Assembly: GCF_021462405.1 (NCBI RefSeq)
Contig: NZ_JAKEDU010000013.1
Span: 1-48,190 of the forward strand
Direction: 5' to 3'
DNA length: 48,190 nt
DNA from: Thermus tengchongensis
Lineage (GTDB): Bacteria; Deinococcota; Deinococci; Deinococcales; Thermaceae
Shown here in pieces: positions 32,985 through 41,718 of this stretch. The notes under the pieces are model-generated. The model was not told where the DNA came from. It worked only from the letters and a program-made list of their open reading frames with translations, and did no database searches. The translations under genes were made by a program, and so were the position numbers. Position 1 is the first letter of the stretch; each line of letters begins with the position of its first letter.

Positions 32985-33777
32985 AGTGCACCCCCCTTTC
33001 CAGCCTGGGCAGGGCTAGAAGGGCCAGGGTGGTCAAAGCGGTGAGCAGGACCAGGGTCAGCGCACCCGCCTGCGGGAAGTCGAAATACTCGAAGCCCAAG
33101 GTATAAACCCTGTAGAGAAGGTGGTCCGTGGCCCCTACGGGACCGCCCTTGGTGAGGACGAAGATGTGGTCCACGTTGCGTAGGGCCCCCAGGGTGGCCA
33201 TGATGCCCACGAAGAAGGTGGTGGGGGAGAGGAGGGGAAGGGTGATGCGCAAGAAGGTGGCGGTGCGCCCAGCCCCGTCTACCTTAGCCGCTTCCAGGAT
33301 CTCTTTGGGTAGGGCTTGAAGGCCGGCCAAGTAGTACAGCATGAAAAGCCCCATGTCCTTAAGGACCCCGATCAGGACCACGGCCAGGAAGGCGCCCAAG
33401 GGATCCCCCAAGGGGTTCTGCAACCCCAGCCAGCGGAGGGTTCCCTGGAGTGGACCCAAGGGATTGAGGAGGTAGAGGAATACTGCGGCGAAGGCCACGG
33501 TGGGTAGGATCACGGGGTGGAAGATGAGGGCCCTGGCCAGGAGGCGGAAGCGGGAGTTGCCCTCCACGGCCAGGGCTGCTAGGAGTCCTAAGGCCACGGA
33601 AAGGGGTACCACCAGGAGGGTGTAGAGGGCTGTAACCCCTAAGGCGTTCAGGTTCTCCCTTTGCAGGAGCGATCCCAGAGCAGGCAACCCCTCCCAGGCG
33701 GCGATGCCAAAGGGAAGGTAGGTGAAGGCTGCCAAGAAGACCAAGGTGGGTAGGAGGAAAAGCCAGACGCCGAGCAT
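32974..33777 (-). CDS. ABC permease (UgpA/MalF type)
   Basis: 267 residues (MLGVWLFLLPTLVFLAAFTY). Coupling motif EAAKVDGAGRTATFLRITLP and HIFVLTKGGPVGATDHLLY. First gene of the operon. No clear ribosome site before ATG 33777; a TATTTT about a dozen bases upstream could be the -10 of a leaderless message. It is divergent from the metal operon at 33998. Confidence 0.84.
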   Translation of the reverse strand: MLGVWLFLLPTLVFLAAFTYLPFGIAAWEGLPALGSLLQRENLNALGVTALYTLLVVPLSVALGLLAALAVEGNSRFRLLARALIFHPVILPTVAFAAVFLYLLNPLGPLQGTLRWLGLQNPLGDPLGAFLAVVLIGVLKDMGLFMLYYLAGLQALPKEILEAAKVDGAGRTATFLRITLPLLSPTTFFVGIMATLGALRNVDHIFVLTKGGPVGATDHLLYRVYTLGFEYFDFPQAGALTLVLLTALTTLALLALPRLERGVHYDG

Positions 33778-33959
33778 CCAGCCCGAAAATAGCTGGCTTG
33801 GATCAGAAATCGGTCATGCCCAGGAACGCTGGCCCTAGGGGCCAGTCTGGGAGCGGAGCTGGGAGTTGTCCTGGCGCCCATGGTGGCTTTCCCGGGGAGG
33901 CGGGGGTTTACCTGGCGTGCGGCTAGGAGAAGTGGGGTTCTAAGGATAGGGCCCTGCCC

Positions 33960-33988
33960 TTGATTTGATACTGCAAATGCATTATCAT
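33960..33988 (+). promoter_or_regulatory. Promoter fully covered by a Fur/Zur-like palindrome
   Basis: TTGATT (33960-33965), 17-base spacer, TATCAT (33983-33988). The 22-base stretch 33966-33987 (TGATACTGCA, AA, TGCATTATCA) is a near-perfect dyad, 9 of 11 pairs matching, filling the spacer and most of the -10. A bound repressor would block the promoter. ATG 33998 is about 4 bases after the expected start site, so translation looks leaderless. Confidence 0.65.
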
Positions 33989-33997
33989 AAAGCCGCC

Positions 33998-34399
33998 ATG
34001 CGGGTGGCCTATCTTCTGACAACCCCCCGGGCGGCCAGCTACAGGCTGGGCAGGATGATCCTGCCCCAGCTGGAGGCTGGGGTCCACGGCGTAGAGGTGG
34101 TGGCGATCTTCTTCTTCGATGACAACGTCATGGTCCTGCAAAGGGGCAATCCCATCGGCGAAAGGCTTTCCCGCCTCGCTCGGGAGAAGGGGATCCTCCT
34201 CATGATGTGCGATGACTGCGCCTTGGAGCGGGGGCTGGCCGTGGGGGAGCCCAGGTGGTGCACGCCCGAAGGGGAGGGGCGCCGGGAGCCAGGGGAGTGC
34301 CGGGTGGCCCCCCATGTGGTGGAAGGGGTGGAGGTGGGTTGCTTCCCCGACCTCTACCGGGCCCTGGCGGGAAGGGTGGACCAGGTGATCACCCTTTAG
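33998..34399 (+). CDS. DsrE-family protein
   Basis: 133 residues, cytoplasmic. N-terminal MRVAYLLTTPRAASYRLGRM, then EVVAIFFFDDNVMVLQRGN and GILLMMCDDCALERGLA, the usual DsrE/DsrF-like alpha/beta fold with conserved cysteines (CDDC plus further Cys in RWCTPEG, GECRV and GCFPD). DsrE proteins carry or relay sulfur on Cys. The extra cysteines could bind metal. It heads the operon behind the Zur-like palindrome, with an FAD enzyme 10 bases later. The in-frame start at 33965 lies within the promoter and is rejected. Confidence 0.75.
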   Translation: MRVAYLLTTPRAASYRLGRMILPQLEAGVHGVEVVAIFFFDDNVMVLQRGNPIGERLSRLAREKGILLMMCDDCALERGLAVGEPRWCTPEGEGRREPGECRVAPHVVEGVEVGCFPDLYRALAGRVDQVITL

Positions 34400-34408
34400 G
34401 AGGCCGTC

Positions 34409-35506
34409 TTGCAACGCCCCGAGGTCCTGATCGTGGGAGGCGGCCCGGCAGGGATCGGGGTGGCGGTGGCCCTCCTCCAGGTGGGGGTCAGGCCCTTGGT
34501 GCTGGAGGCCCGGCGGGTGGGAGCCTCCTTCCTGCGCTGGCCCCGGGAGAGCCGGCTCCTCACCCCCTCCTTCACCGCCAACGGCTTCGGCCTGGCGGAC
34601 CTGAACGCCATCGCCCCCCGCACCAGCCCCGCCTACACCCTGGGGGAGGAGCACCCCACGGGGCGGGCCTACGCCCGCTACCTCCAGGCGGTGGCCGCCC
34701 ACTTCGCCGTGCCCGTCCTCCGGGCCCAGGCCAAGCGGGTGGTCTACCGGGAGGGGCTTTTCCGCGTGGACACGGGCCGGGGCACCCTCGAGGCCCCCTT
34801 CCTGGTCTGGGCCGTGGGGGAGTTCTCCTTCCCCCGCTACCCCTTCCCCGGGGCCTTCCTGGCCCTGCCCTACGCCCGGGTGGGTAGCTTCGCCCGCCTG
34901 GCCCGGGAGGCCCCCGAGCGGGTGGTGATCGGGGGGTACGAGTCCGGGGTGGACGCCGCCCTCCACCTGGCGGAGCGGGGGGTGAGGGTCCTGGTCCTGG
35001 ACCCCGAGGCCCCCTGGGAGAGGCGCACGGGGGAGCCCTCCTGGGACCTCTCCCCCCACACCTTGGACCGCCTGCGGCGGGCCCCCAGGGGCCGGATCCG
35101 CTTCCGGAGGACCAAGGTCCTGGCCCTCCAGCTCAAGGGGGAGGGCTACGCCCTCCTCACGGAGGGAGGAGAGGTCCGGACCCCCCACCGCCCCCTCCTG
35201 GCCACGGGGTTCGGGGACGGCCTCGAGCCCCTGGGGGGCCTCCTGGCCCGGGGGCCTGAGGGCCATCCCCTCCTTACCCTCGAGGACGAGTCCACCCTGG
35301 CCCCTGGCCTCTTCCTGGCCGGGCCTAAGGTGCGCCACGGGGGGAGCCCTTTCTGCTTCATCTACAAGTTCCGCGCCCGCTTCCCCATCGTGGCCCGGGC
35401 CATCGCCCGGAGGCTTGGGCGGGACGAGGGGCCTTTAGAGGTCTACCGGGAGGAGGGCATGTGGCTGGAGGACCCCACCTGCTGCGAGGTGCGGTGTGCT
35501 TGCTAG
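34409..35506 (+). CDS. FAD/NAD(P)-dependent oxidoreductase with Cys-rich tail
   Basis: 365 residues from TTG 34409, six bases after AGGAGG. N-terminal FAD loop VLIVGGGPAGIGVAVALL, a second nucleotide-binding loop at ERVVIGGYESGVDAALHLAE, and LLATGFGDGLEPL. It resembles the YpdA/CzcO-like and thioredoxin-reductase-like flavoproteins but has no CxxC in the core. Instead it ends DPTCCEVRCAC, four cysteines in the last eight residues, which could bind metal or carry electrons. Operon partners (DsrE, COG0523 GTPases) suggest redox handling of a thiol-bound metal or sulfur. The reaction is unknown. Confidence 0.72.
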   Translation: MQRPEVLIVGGGPAGIGVAVALLQVGVRPLVLEARRVGASFLRWPRESRLLTPSFTANGFGLADLNAIAPRTSPAYTLGEEHPTGRAYARYLQAVAAHFAVPVLRAQAKRVVYREGLFRVDTGRGTLEAPFLVWAVGEFSFPRYPFPGAFLALPYARVGSFARLAREAPERVVIGGYESGVDAALHLAERGVRVLVLDPEAPWERRTGEPSWDLSPHTLDRLRRAPRGRIRFRRTKVLALQLKGEGYALLTEGGEVRTPHRPLLATGFGDGLEPLGGLLARGPEGHPLLTLEDESTLAPGLFLAGPKVRHGGSPFCFIYKFRARFPIVARAIARRLGRDEGPLEVYREEGMWLEDPTCCEVRCAC

Positions 35507-35687
35507 GGGCCGGACCGCTTTCCTCCTCCTGGCCCTCCACCTCTTCGGGGTGCTGAGCCCCTGCCGGGTCTGGGCCTTGGGGCGGGCCGAGGGGATGGGC
35601 TTTCTGCGCGGGCTTCTCCTCAGGCAGTTCCTCTTCGCTTGGGCCATGGCCCTGCCCCTGGTGGCCTTGGCCCACTTCTGGAGGTAA
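35496..35687 (+). CDS. Small two-helix membrane protein
   Basis: 63 residues from GTG 35496, overlapping the flavoprotein stop. Two hydrophobic stretches (AFLLLALHLFGVLSP and LLLRQFLFAWAMALPLVALA) joined by a short basic loop containing one Cys. I do not recognise the family. It lies 2 bases before the COG0523 ATG in a metal operon, so it may be a membrane partner of those GTPases. Confidence 0.6.
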   Translation: MLARGRTAFLLLALHLFGVLSPCRVWALGRAEGMGFLRGLLLRQFLFAWAMALPLVALAHFWR

Positions 35688-35689
35688 GG

Positions 35690-36721
35690 ATGGCAAGACC
35701 CATACCGGTTACCGTTCTGGTGGGCTTTTTGGGCGCGGGCAAGACCACCCTCATCAACCACCTCCTGCGCACGGGCCTTGCGGGCAAGCGGGTGGCGGTG
35801 GTGGTGAACGACCTGGCGGAGGTGAACGTGGACGCCAGGCTGGTGGTGGGGCGCACGGAGCGGTTGGTGGAGCTCGCCAACGGCTGCATCTGTTGCACCC
35901 TGCGGCAGGATCTCCTCAGCGAGCTGGAGCGCTTGGCCGAGGAGCCCTTGGACTACATCCTGGTGGAGTCCACGGGCATCGGGGAGCCCCTTCCCATCGC
36001 CCAGACCTTCTATATGGGAGGCTTGCCCGAGAAGGTGCGGCTGGACGCCATCGTGAGCGTGGTGGACGCCGCCCGCTTCTTTGAGCTTTGGGAGGAGGTG
36101 GGGGAGGTGGAGGACGCGGAGGGCAACCCGGTGGAGGAACCCCTGGCCCCCCTCCTGGCGGAGCAGGTGGAGTTCGCCAACATCCTGGTCCTTAACAAGG
36201 TGGATCTGGTGGGGGAGGAGGAGCTTGCCCGGCTGGAGGGCTTCCTGCGGGCCCTCAACCCTGGGGCCAGGATCCTCCGGGCGGTGCGGGGGGCGGTGGA
36301 CCCAGGCCAGATCCTGGGCACCGGGCTCTACGACTACGAGGAAGGGGTGCGCCACCCCGACTGGGAGCGGGAGTGGCAGGCCCCCACCAAGGAAACCGAG
36401 GAGTACGGCTTCCAGAGCTTCGTCTATCGGCAGGGGCGCCCCTTCCGCTTCGCCAAGTTCTGGAGCTTCCTGGAGTCTTTCCCAGCCTATGTGCTCCGCG
36501 CCAAGGGGTTCGTGCGCTTCGCCGACCATCCCCCGGCCCTCCTCTCCCAAGCGGGGGAGAGCGTGGTCCTCGAGGCCCTGGAGGGGGCCCCGGCGGAGGA
36601 GGCCCCCCTCTACCTGGACCTGGGCGGGGAGGAGGAGGGCACGGAGATCGTCTTCATCGGCCAGGGCATCCTGCGGCGCCGGGCCGAGATCGAAAGCGCC
36701 CTGGCCCTCTGCCTGGAGTAG
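35690..36721 (+). CDS. COG0523 (G3E) metallochaperone GTPase, first copy
   Basis: 343 residues from ATG after GGAGGTAAGG. Motifs: Walker [12 protein letters not shown], the metal-binding CxCC in [12 protein letters not shown], switch/Walker [16 protein letters not shown] in [13 protein letters not shown], and the C-terminal domain ending near [23 protein letters not shown]0523 proteins deliver Zn, Co or similar metals to enzymes using GTP. Members under Zur control act in zinc shortage, which fits the operator upstream of this operon. An in-frame start at 35639 would run into the upstream gene and is not used. Confidence 0.88.
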   Translation: MARPIPVTVLVGFLGAGKTTLINHLLRTGLAGKRVAVVVNDLAEVNVDARLVVGRTERLVELANGCICCTLRQDLLSELERLAEEPLDYILVESTGIGEPLPIAQTFYMGGLPEKVRLDAIVSVVDAARFFELWEEVGEVEDAEGNPVEEPLAPLLAEQVEFANILVLNKVDLVGEEELARLEGFLRALNPGARILRAVRGAVDPGQILGTGLYDYEEGVRHPDWEREWQAPTKETEEYGFQSFVYRQGRPFRFAKFWSFLESFPAYVLRAKGFVRFADHPPALLSQAGESVVLEALEGAPAEEAPLYLDLGGEEEGTEIVFIGQGILRRRAEIESALALCLE

Positions 36722-36723
36722 CC

Positions 36724-37656
36724 GTGGACGGGCGGGTTCCCATCACCCTCATCACCGGCTTCCTGGGGGCGGGAAAGACCACCTTGGTGAACCGCCTCCT
36801 AAGGCAGCAGGAGGGGCTTTTCGTCCTGGTGAACGAGTTCGGGGAGGTCCCCCTGGACCAGCGCCTGGTGGAGGGGCGGGCAGAGGCCCTGGCGGAGGGG
36901 TGCCTCTGTTGCGGGCTGGAGGGGGAGCTTTTGGCGGCCCTGGCCGCCCTCCACCGCCGGGGGGGCTTCCGCCACCTCCTCCTGGAAACCTCGGGCCTGG
37001 CCCACCCCGCCCCCATCCTCAGGGTCCTCCTCTCCCCTGGGGTGCGGGAGGCCTACCGCCTGGCGGGGGTGGTGGCCCTGGTGGACCCCCTGCACCTGGA
37101 CCTGTACCTGGCCTTCCCCGAGGCCAAGGCCCAGATCCGCTACGCCGACCTCCTCCTCCTCACCAAAGCCGACCGGGCGGAGCCCGAGGCCCTGGAGAAG
37201 GCGGAGGAGGCGGTGCGGGCCCTGAACCCCCTGGCCCCCCTCCGGCGGCTGGCCAAGGGGGAAGGGGTGGACCCTGAGGAGGTCCTCTTCCCGCGGCGGG
37301 AGGGTGGGTTTCGCCTCCTGGACTTCCCTCCGGAACACGCCCACCGGCAGGGCCTGGTGGCGGTGGGCTTGGAGGGGGAAGGGGCCCTGCCCTACGAGGC
37401 CTTCCGGGAGTTCATGGAGGACCTGGTCCTGGGCCGGGGCCCCTTCCGGGAGGGGCGGCTGGTGCGGGCCAAGGGGGAGGTGAACCTGGAGGGCTCCCGC
37501 CACCCCCTGCGCTTTCACGGCGTCTACGGCCTGTTCGACTTTGAAAAGGGGCCTCCCTGGCCCGAAGGCTCCCGGGTGAACCGCCTGGTCTTCATCGGGG
37601 AGAACCTCCGGAAGGAAGCCATCCGGGAGCGGTTTTTTCGCATCCTCCGGCCATGA
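36724..37656 (+). CDS. COG0523 (G3E) metallochaperone GTPase, second copy
   Basis: 310 residues from GTG, 2 bases after the first copy. Motifs: [27 protein letters not shown] (CxCC), [15 protein letters not shown] in [14 protein letters not shown] (variant of NKxD), and [13 protein letters not shown]. Clearly diverged from the first copy, so the two probably have different partner proteins or metals. Same operon and regulation. Confidence 0.86.
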   Translation: MDGRVPITLITGFLGAGKTTLVNRLLRQQEGLFVLVNEFGEVPLDQRLVEGRAEALAEGCLCCGLEGELLAALAALHRRGGFRHLLLETSGLAHPAPILRVLLSPGVREAYRLAGVVALVDPLHLDLYLAFPEAKAQIRYADLLLLTKADRAEPEALEKAEEAVRALNPLAPLRRLAKGEGVDPEEVLFPRREGGFRLLDFPPEHAHRQGLVAVGLEGEGALPYEAFREFMEDLVLGRGPFREGRLVRAKGEVNLEGSRHPLRFHGVYGLFDFEKGPPWPEGSRVNRLVFIGENLRKEAIRERFFRILRP

Positions 37657-38123
37657 GGACCAAGGTGGGGGTGGTCACCGTCTCCGACCGGGCGAGCCAG
37701 GGGGTCTACCCCGACCGCTCCGGGCCCGAGGCCATGGCCTTCGTGGGGGAGCGCTGGCCCGAGGCCGAGATCCTCTACCGCCTGGTCCCCGACGAGGAGG
37801 AGGCCATCCAGGAGGCGGTCCTGGCCCTTCTGGGGGAGGGGTGCCGCCTCCTCCTCCTCACCGGGGGTACCGGCCCCGCCCCCCGGGACCGGACCCCGGA
37901 GGCGGTTCTGCCCCTTTTGGACAAGGTCTTCCCCGGCTTCGGCGAGGCCATGCGCCTGGCCTCCCTGCGGGAAACCCCCACGGCCATCCTCTCCCGGGCC
38001 CTGGCGGGAAGCCGGGGGGAGGCTTTGGTCCTCCTCCTCCCCGGAAACCCCCGGGCGGTCCGCACCTGCCTCGAGGCGGTGTGGGAGGCGGTGGCCACGG
38101 CCTTGCGGCTCCTTGGGGGATGA
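37653..38123 (+). CDS. mogA: Molybdopterin adenylyltransferase, MogA/MoaB type
   Basis: 156 residues, full length. Motifs: [38 protein letters not shown] and [17 protein letters not shown]. Adenylylates molybdopterin before molybdenum insertion, in the cytoplasm. ATG overlaps the second GTPase stop, so it is the last gene of the COG0523 operon; being there is unusual and may reflect a metal-dependent step or simple co-location. The convergent gene ends 24 bases further. Confidence 0.82.
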   Translation: MRTKVGVVTVSDRASQGVYPDRSGPEAMAFVGERWPEAEILYRLVPDEEEAIQEAVLALLGEGCRLLLLTGGTGPAPRDRTPEAVLPLLDKVFPGFGEAMRLASLRETPTAILSRALAGSRGEALVLLLPGNPRAVRTCLEAVWEAVATALRLLGG

Positions 38124-38146
38124 GGCCTTCCAGGCGCCCCGGCCCC

Positions 38147-39004
38147 TCAGGCCAGGGGAAGGGCGCCTTGGGCGGCCTCCCCCCTTAGGAGCCGGGCCAG
38201 GATCTCCACCCCCTCCACCACCCGGTGGGTGAGGGCCTGGAAGGGCCCGGCGTCCAGGAGGTAGGCCCGGCGCCCCCGCAGGTAGGCCCCCAGCCACCCG
38301 CCCCGGGCCAGGTGCGCCGCCACCGCCTCCCGGGCCTCCTCCAGGCCGTAGCCGCAGAAGGCCAGGAAGACCACCTCCGCCTCCGGAAGCCCCCCTGGGG
38401 TCGTCCGCAGGCTGGCCTCCCCGGGCCCTGGCCCCAGGTACCTGCCCCCTGCCCGCTCCACCATCTCCGGCACCCAGTGCCCCCCAAGGAAAGGGGGGTC
38501 CAGCCACTCCAGAAAGGCCACCGTGGGGGGCCTCGGGGGTGGGGAAGGGAGGCCCTCGAGGCGGGCCCGAAGGGTTCGGGCCAGGGCCTCCGCCGCCCCT
38601 TCCCGGCCTGTGGCCTCCCCCAGGGCCTTCAGGTCGGCGAAGAGGTCCAGGAGGCGGGTGCCCCGGAGTTCCAACACCTTGGGGGCCTGGGGGAGGAAGC
38701 GCAGGGCCCCCGCCACCTCCTTGGGGGTGGCGGCGCAGACCTCGCACACCCCCTGGGTGATCAAGAGGTCAGGCCCTAGGGCCTCCAGCGCCTCCCGCCG
38801 CACCCGGTAGAGGGAAAGCCCCTGGGCGTAGGCCGCCCGCACCCTGCGGTCGATCTCCTCCTGGGCGAGCCCCTTGGGGATGAGGCTTTCCGTGAGGACG
38901 GGGACCCCCAGGGGGTTGGGGCAGGCGTGGCTCACCCCCACGGGCTCCACTCCCAGGGCCCGCAGGAGCAGGGTCCCCGAGGGGACCAGGCTGGCCACCC
39001 GCAT
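38147..39004 (-). CDS. BtuF/FepB-like (COG0614) binding-fold protein without signal peptide
   Basis: 285 residues. MRVASLVPSGTLLLRALGVE, GLAQEEIDRRVRAAYAQGLS, PDLLITQGVCEVCAATPKEV, VAFLEWLDPPFLGGHWVPEM, AEVVFLAFCGYGLEEAREAV. This is the family 8 periplasmic-binding fold used for cobalamin and siderophores, but no export signal is visible at ATG 39004, as in a known cytoplasmic-looking subgroup. Four cysteines (two in GVCEVC) might bind metal. Cobalamin genes lie elsewhere in the window. Ligand unknown. An upstream frameshifted gene ends 8 bases before its start. Confidence 0.75.
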   Translation of the reverse strand: MRVASLVPSGTLLLRALGVEPVGVSHACPNPLGVPVLTESLIPKGLAQEEIDRRVRAAYAQGLSLYRVRREALEALGPDLLITQGVCEVCAATPKEVAGALRFLPQAPKVLELRGTRLLDLFADLKALGEATGREGAAEALARTLRARLEGLPSPPPRPPTVAFLEWLDPPFLGGHWVPEMVERAGGRYLGPGPGEASLRTTPGGLPEAEVVFLAFCGYGLEEAREAVAAHLARGGWLGAYLRGRRAYLLDAGPFQALTHRVVEGVEILARLLRGEAAQGALPLA

Positions 39005-39011
39005 GGCCTCA

Positions 39012-39303
39012 TTATCCCTGGTGGGCCGGGGCGTGCCTTCCGGGGCGAGGCGGGAGCGGGCACGGCCATAGGGGCCACCTCCAGGAACGCAGGGCTTCGT
39101 AGATCGAGGCGGCAGCCTCAGCCCGGTTCCGGGCCTGAAAGTAGGCCCCGGAGGCCAGCTCCACCTGGGCCCGCTCCACCAGAGTGTCCGCCTCCCGCTT
39201 GAGGGGGGTTGAGGCTGCCAGGCCCGCCAGGTAGTGGGCTCGGGTGAGCTCCCGCTCCGCCCGAAAGGGCTGCCAGCAACAGGGTTAGCGCTGCCTTCTG
39301 CAT
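39012..39303 (-). pseudogene. Frameshifted small secreted protein
   Basis: ATG 39303 opens a signal-like MQKAALTLLLAAL. A one-base shift near 39260 is needed to reach the helical, coding-like continuation AERELTRAHYLAGLAASTPL, KREADTLVERAQVELASGAY and RNRAEAAASIYEALR, which ends at TAA 39012-39014. Without the shift the first frame gives only low-complexity residues. I do not recognise the family. It could be a real mutation or a sequencing error. Confidence 0.45.
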
Positions 39304-39430
39304 CCTTCCCTCCTTCTGCCCCGAAGGGTGCCTTTAGGGTAAGGGGGTTTGGTGGGAAGACGGTGGAAGGGCCAGCGGCTGGCCAGGCGCCCCTTGGGAA
39401 GACAGGTGGCTTCGGCTAGGTTCCCATCCC

Positions 39431-39871
39431 CTAGCGGGGCGGGCAGTCCAGGGGGGGGTTGGGGCTTGCGGGGGACACCTCCACCCGGTAGGCGTCGGGC
39501 CGGGCCAGGGGGCGTAGGAACACCCCCACTCCCTCCGGACCCCGGGCCAGGCGCACGGTGTACTGGGGCCCCCCAAAGAGGGGCAGGGCGTTGTAGGTGC
39601 GGCACCGCAGGAAAAAGCCCCGGGCTTCCAGCTGGGCCTTCAGCCGCTCCCCCAGCTCCTCCAGGGAGGAGGGGCGGTAGGGGGAGTCTTGGGGGAAGCG
39701 GAACTCGGTGATCTCCACCTCTCCCTCCACGATCCGGGCCAGGAGGATCCCATCCGGGACCACCAGGCCGTAGCGGCTGGAGACCAGGAGCTCGGACACG
39801 GGCCGGAAGACCGCAGGAGCGCAGGCCACAAGGGCCAGGGTCAGGGCCGCCAACGCCAGGCTTAGCCGCAT
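39431..39871 (-). CDS. Predicted lipoprotein of unknown function
   Basis: 146 residues. Lipoprotein signal MRLSLALAALTLALVACAP with the Cys of the lipobox LVAC, so it should be lipid-anchored outside the cytoplasmic membrane. The mature part (SSRYGLVVPDGILLARI, EVEITEFRFPQDSPYRP, ELGERLKAQLEARGFFLRC) has no family I recognise. Two further Cys (FLRCRTY and LDCPP) could form a disulfide. About 127 bases without a gene separate it from the frameshifted gene at 39303; nothing notable is seen there. Confidence 0.7.
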   Translation of the reverse strand: MRLSLALAALTLALVACAPAVFRPVSELLVSSRYGLVVPDGILLARIVEGEVEITEFRFPQDSPYRPSSLEELGERLKAQLEARGFFLRCRTYNALPLFGGPQYTVRLARGPEGVGVFLRPLARPDAYRVEVSPASPNPPLDCPPR

Positions 39872-39936
39872 ACTTCACCTCCAAGCCCAAGGTAGTCCAA
39901 AGGAAGGAGGCGCGCTTTTGAGCTTTGCTTAAGCTC

Positions 39937-40041
39937 TAAGCATCCGCACGCAAAGGTTGCCCCACCGGCCAAAGCCAAAGCGGCTTGCTCATGGCCTCTT
40001 TGGGGCCCCCGTCGTGGCGCAAGCCACGACGGGGCACTTAG
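39937..40041 (+). repeat. Dispersed palindromic element, copy C (105 bp)
   Basis: Full copy with inverted ends CTAAGC (39937-39942) and ACTTAG (40036-40041). Perfect 12-bp palindrome, arms 40007-40018 and 40023-40034, GCAA loop. The flank CCTCTTTGGGGCCCC is to the left, as in copy B. Its right end contains the TAA stop of nrdA (40038-40040, minus strand). Confidence 0.82.
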
Positions 40042-41708
40042 CTCTCGCAGGCCCGGCAGGAGAGAAGGAGGTCCCGGCTGTAGGCCTGGGCGGCGCTGGT
40101 GCTGAACTGGTAGTAAAGGGCCTTGAGGCCGCTCCGCCAGGCGTGCAGGTAGAGCTCGTTCACGTCCTTGGGCGGGGCCTCGGGGTGGATCACCAGGTTC
40201 AGGGACTGCCCCTGGTCGATGTGCCGCTGCCGCCCAGCGGCCAGGTTCACCAGGGTCTTCTGCGAGACCTCGGCGAAGGTCTTGAAGACGTCCTTTTCCT
40301 CGTCCGTGAGGAAGTCCAGGTGTTGCACGGAGCCGTTCCTCTCCAGGATGCTCCGCCACACCCTCTCCTCGTCCTTCCCCTTCTGCCGCAACAGCTTCTC
40401 CAGGAAGGGGTTCTTGAAGGGAATGCGGGCCTTCTGCAGGTCCTTGAGGTAGTAGTTGCTGGTGTAGGGCTCGATGGAGGGGGAGACCTGGCCCAGGATG
40501 AAGGCGCTGGACTTGGTGGGGGCCACGGCCAAGAGGGTGGCGTTCCGCCGCTCCATAAGCCCGGCCAGCTCGTCCTCGGGGTGGCGCGCCCGGAGCCAGC
40601 GGCTGGCCTCCTCCGCCCGTTCCCGGATGGTCTTGAAGATGAGGTTGTTGAGGAAAAGGGCCTCCGCGCTTTCCAGGGGGATCATCTTGGACTGCAGGTA
40701 GCTGTGCCAGCCCAGGACGCCGATGCCGATGGCCCGGTAGCGCCGGGCGAAGCGCACCGCCCGCTCCAGGTAGGGGATGCCCTGCGCCTTCTCGATGAAG
40801 TCGTCCAGCACCGAGTCCAGGAAGAGGGTGAGGGTTTCCACGGCATCCGTGTCCTTCCACTCGTCGAAGTGGAGGAGGTTCAGGGAGGAAAGGCAGCAGA
40901 CAAAGCTCTCCTCGGGGTCCGAGGGGAGCATGATCTCGGTGCAGAGGTTGCTGGCGTGGATGGTCTTGCCCAGCTTTTTGAAGATCTCGGGGGCCTGGCG
41001 GTTGGCGTTGTCCCGGAAGAAGAGGTAGGGAATCCCCACCTCCGCCCGGCTCTTGAGGACCTGGGCCCACCTTTCCCGCTTCTCCCGGTCCCCGGCGATC
41101 ATGGCCTCCAGCCAGGCGTCCCCCACGGAGACCCCCCAGAAGAGGGATTGGATCTCGCTGCCCTCCCGCTGGATCCTGAGCCACTCCCCGAAGTCGGGGT
41201 GCTCTATGGGGAGGTAGGCGGCGCACTGGCCGCGGCGGGTGGAGCCCTGGTTGAAGACCTCGATCACCCGGTCGAAGAGGGAGGCGAAGGCATAGGAGCC
41301 GTTGCTCTCCCCGTTGTCCCGGATGGGGGCTCCCCGGGGGCGGAGCTCGCCCAGGTAAACCGAGGTGCCCCCGCCCTGCTTGCTCATCATGCCGATCTCG
41401 GCCACCGCCTGGAGGATGGAGGCGGTGTCGTCCTCCACGTAGGTGCCGTAGCAGGAGATGGGCAGGCCCCGCCGGAGGCCGTAGTTGGCCCAGATGGGGG
41501 TGGCCAGGGAGTACCAGCCCCGGGCCATGTACTCCTGAAACTTACGGGAGAAGCCCTCTATGCGGGTCAGGGCCTCCGCCCGGTCGGCGATCTGCTTCAC
41601 CCTTTCTTCGATCGTTACCCCAGGGAGGAGGTACCCCCGGCTCATGTACAGCCGGGTCCACTCGTTGGCCCAGTACCAGGGCCGGTATTCCCGCTTGGTC
41701 TTGGTCAT
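40038..41708 (-). CDS. nrdA: Class I ribonucleotide reductase, large subunit
   Basis: 556 residues; reduces ribonucleotides using the radical made by NrdB. Catalytic residues visible: Cys in PISCYGTYVEDD, the Asn/Cys/Glu set in ASNLCTEIML, Cys in FVCCLSSLNL, the adjacent tyrosines in SNYYLKDL for radical transfer, and the C-terminal redox pair CRAC. Shorter than E. coli NrdA (761) because the N-terminal ATP-cone is absent, so overall activity may not be dATP-regulated in the classic way. Separated from nrdB by 59 bases holding repeat copy D. The ribosome site AGGAGG overlaps that element's end. Confidence 0.93.
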   Translation of the reverse strand: MTKTKREYRPWYWANEWTRLYMSRGYLLPGVTIEERVKQIADRAEALTRIEGFSRKFQEYMARGWYSLATPIWANYGLRRGLPISCYGTYVEDDTASILQAVAEIGMMSKQGGGTSVYLGELRPRGAPIRDNGESNGSYAFASLFDRVIEVFNQGSTRRGQCAAYLPIEHPDFGEWLRIQREGSEIQSLFWGVSVGDAWLEAMIAGDREKRERWAQVLKSRAEVGIPYLFFRDNANRQAPEIFKKLGKTIHASNLCTEIMLPSDPEESFVCCLSSLNLLHFDEWKDTDAVETLTLFLDSVLDDFIEKAQGIPYLERAVRFARRYRAIGIGVLGWHSYLQSKMIPLESAEALFLNNLIFKTIRERAEEASRWLRARHPEDELAGLMERRNATLLAVAPTKSSAFILGQVSPSIEPYTSNYYLKDLQKARIPFKNPFLEKLLRQKGKDEERVWRSILERNGSVQHLDFLTDEEKDVFKTFAEVSQKTLVNLAAGRQRHIDQGQSLNLVIHPEAPPKDVNELYLHAWRSGLKALYYQFSTSAAQAYSRDLLLSCRACES

Positions 41709-41718
41709 GCTACACCTC

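Noticed and set aside
33648-34022. Minus-strand frame covering the 33778-33997 gap
   Set aside because: It overlaps the permease start and the palindromic promoter and has Pro/Arg/Ser-rich shadow composition. The gap holds divergent control signals instead.
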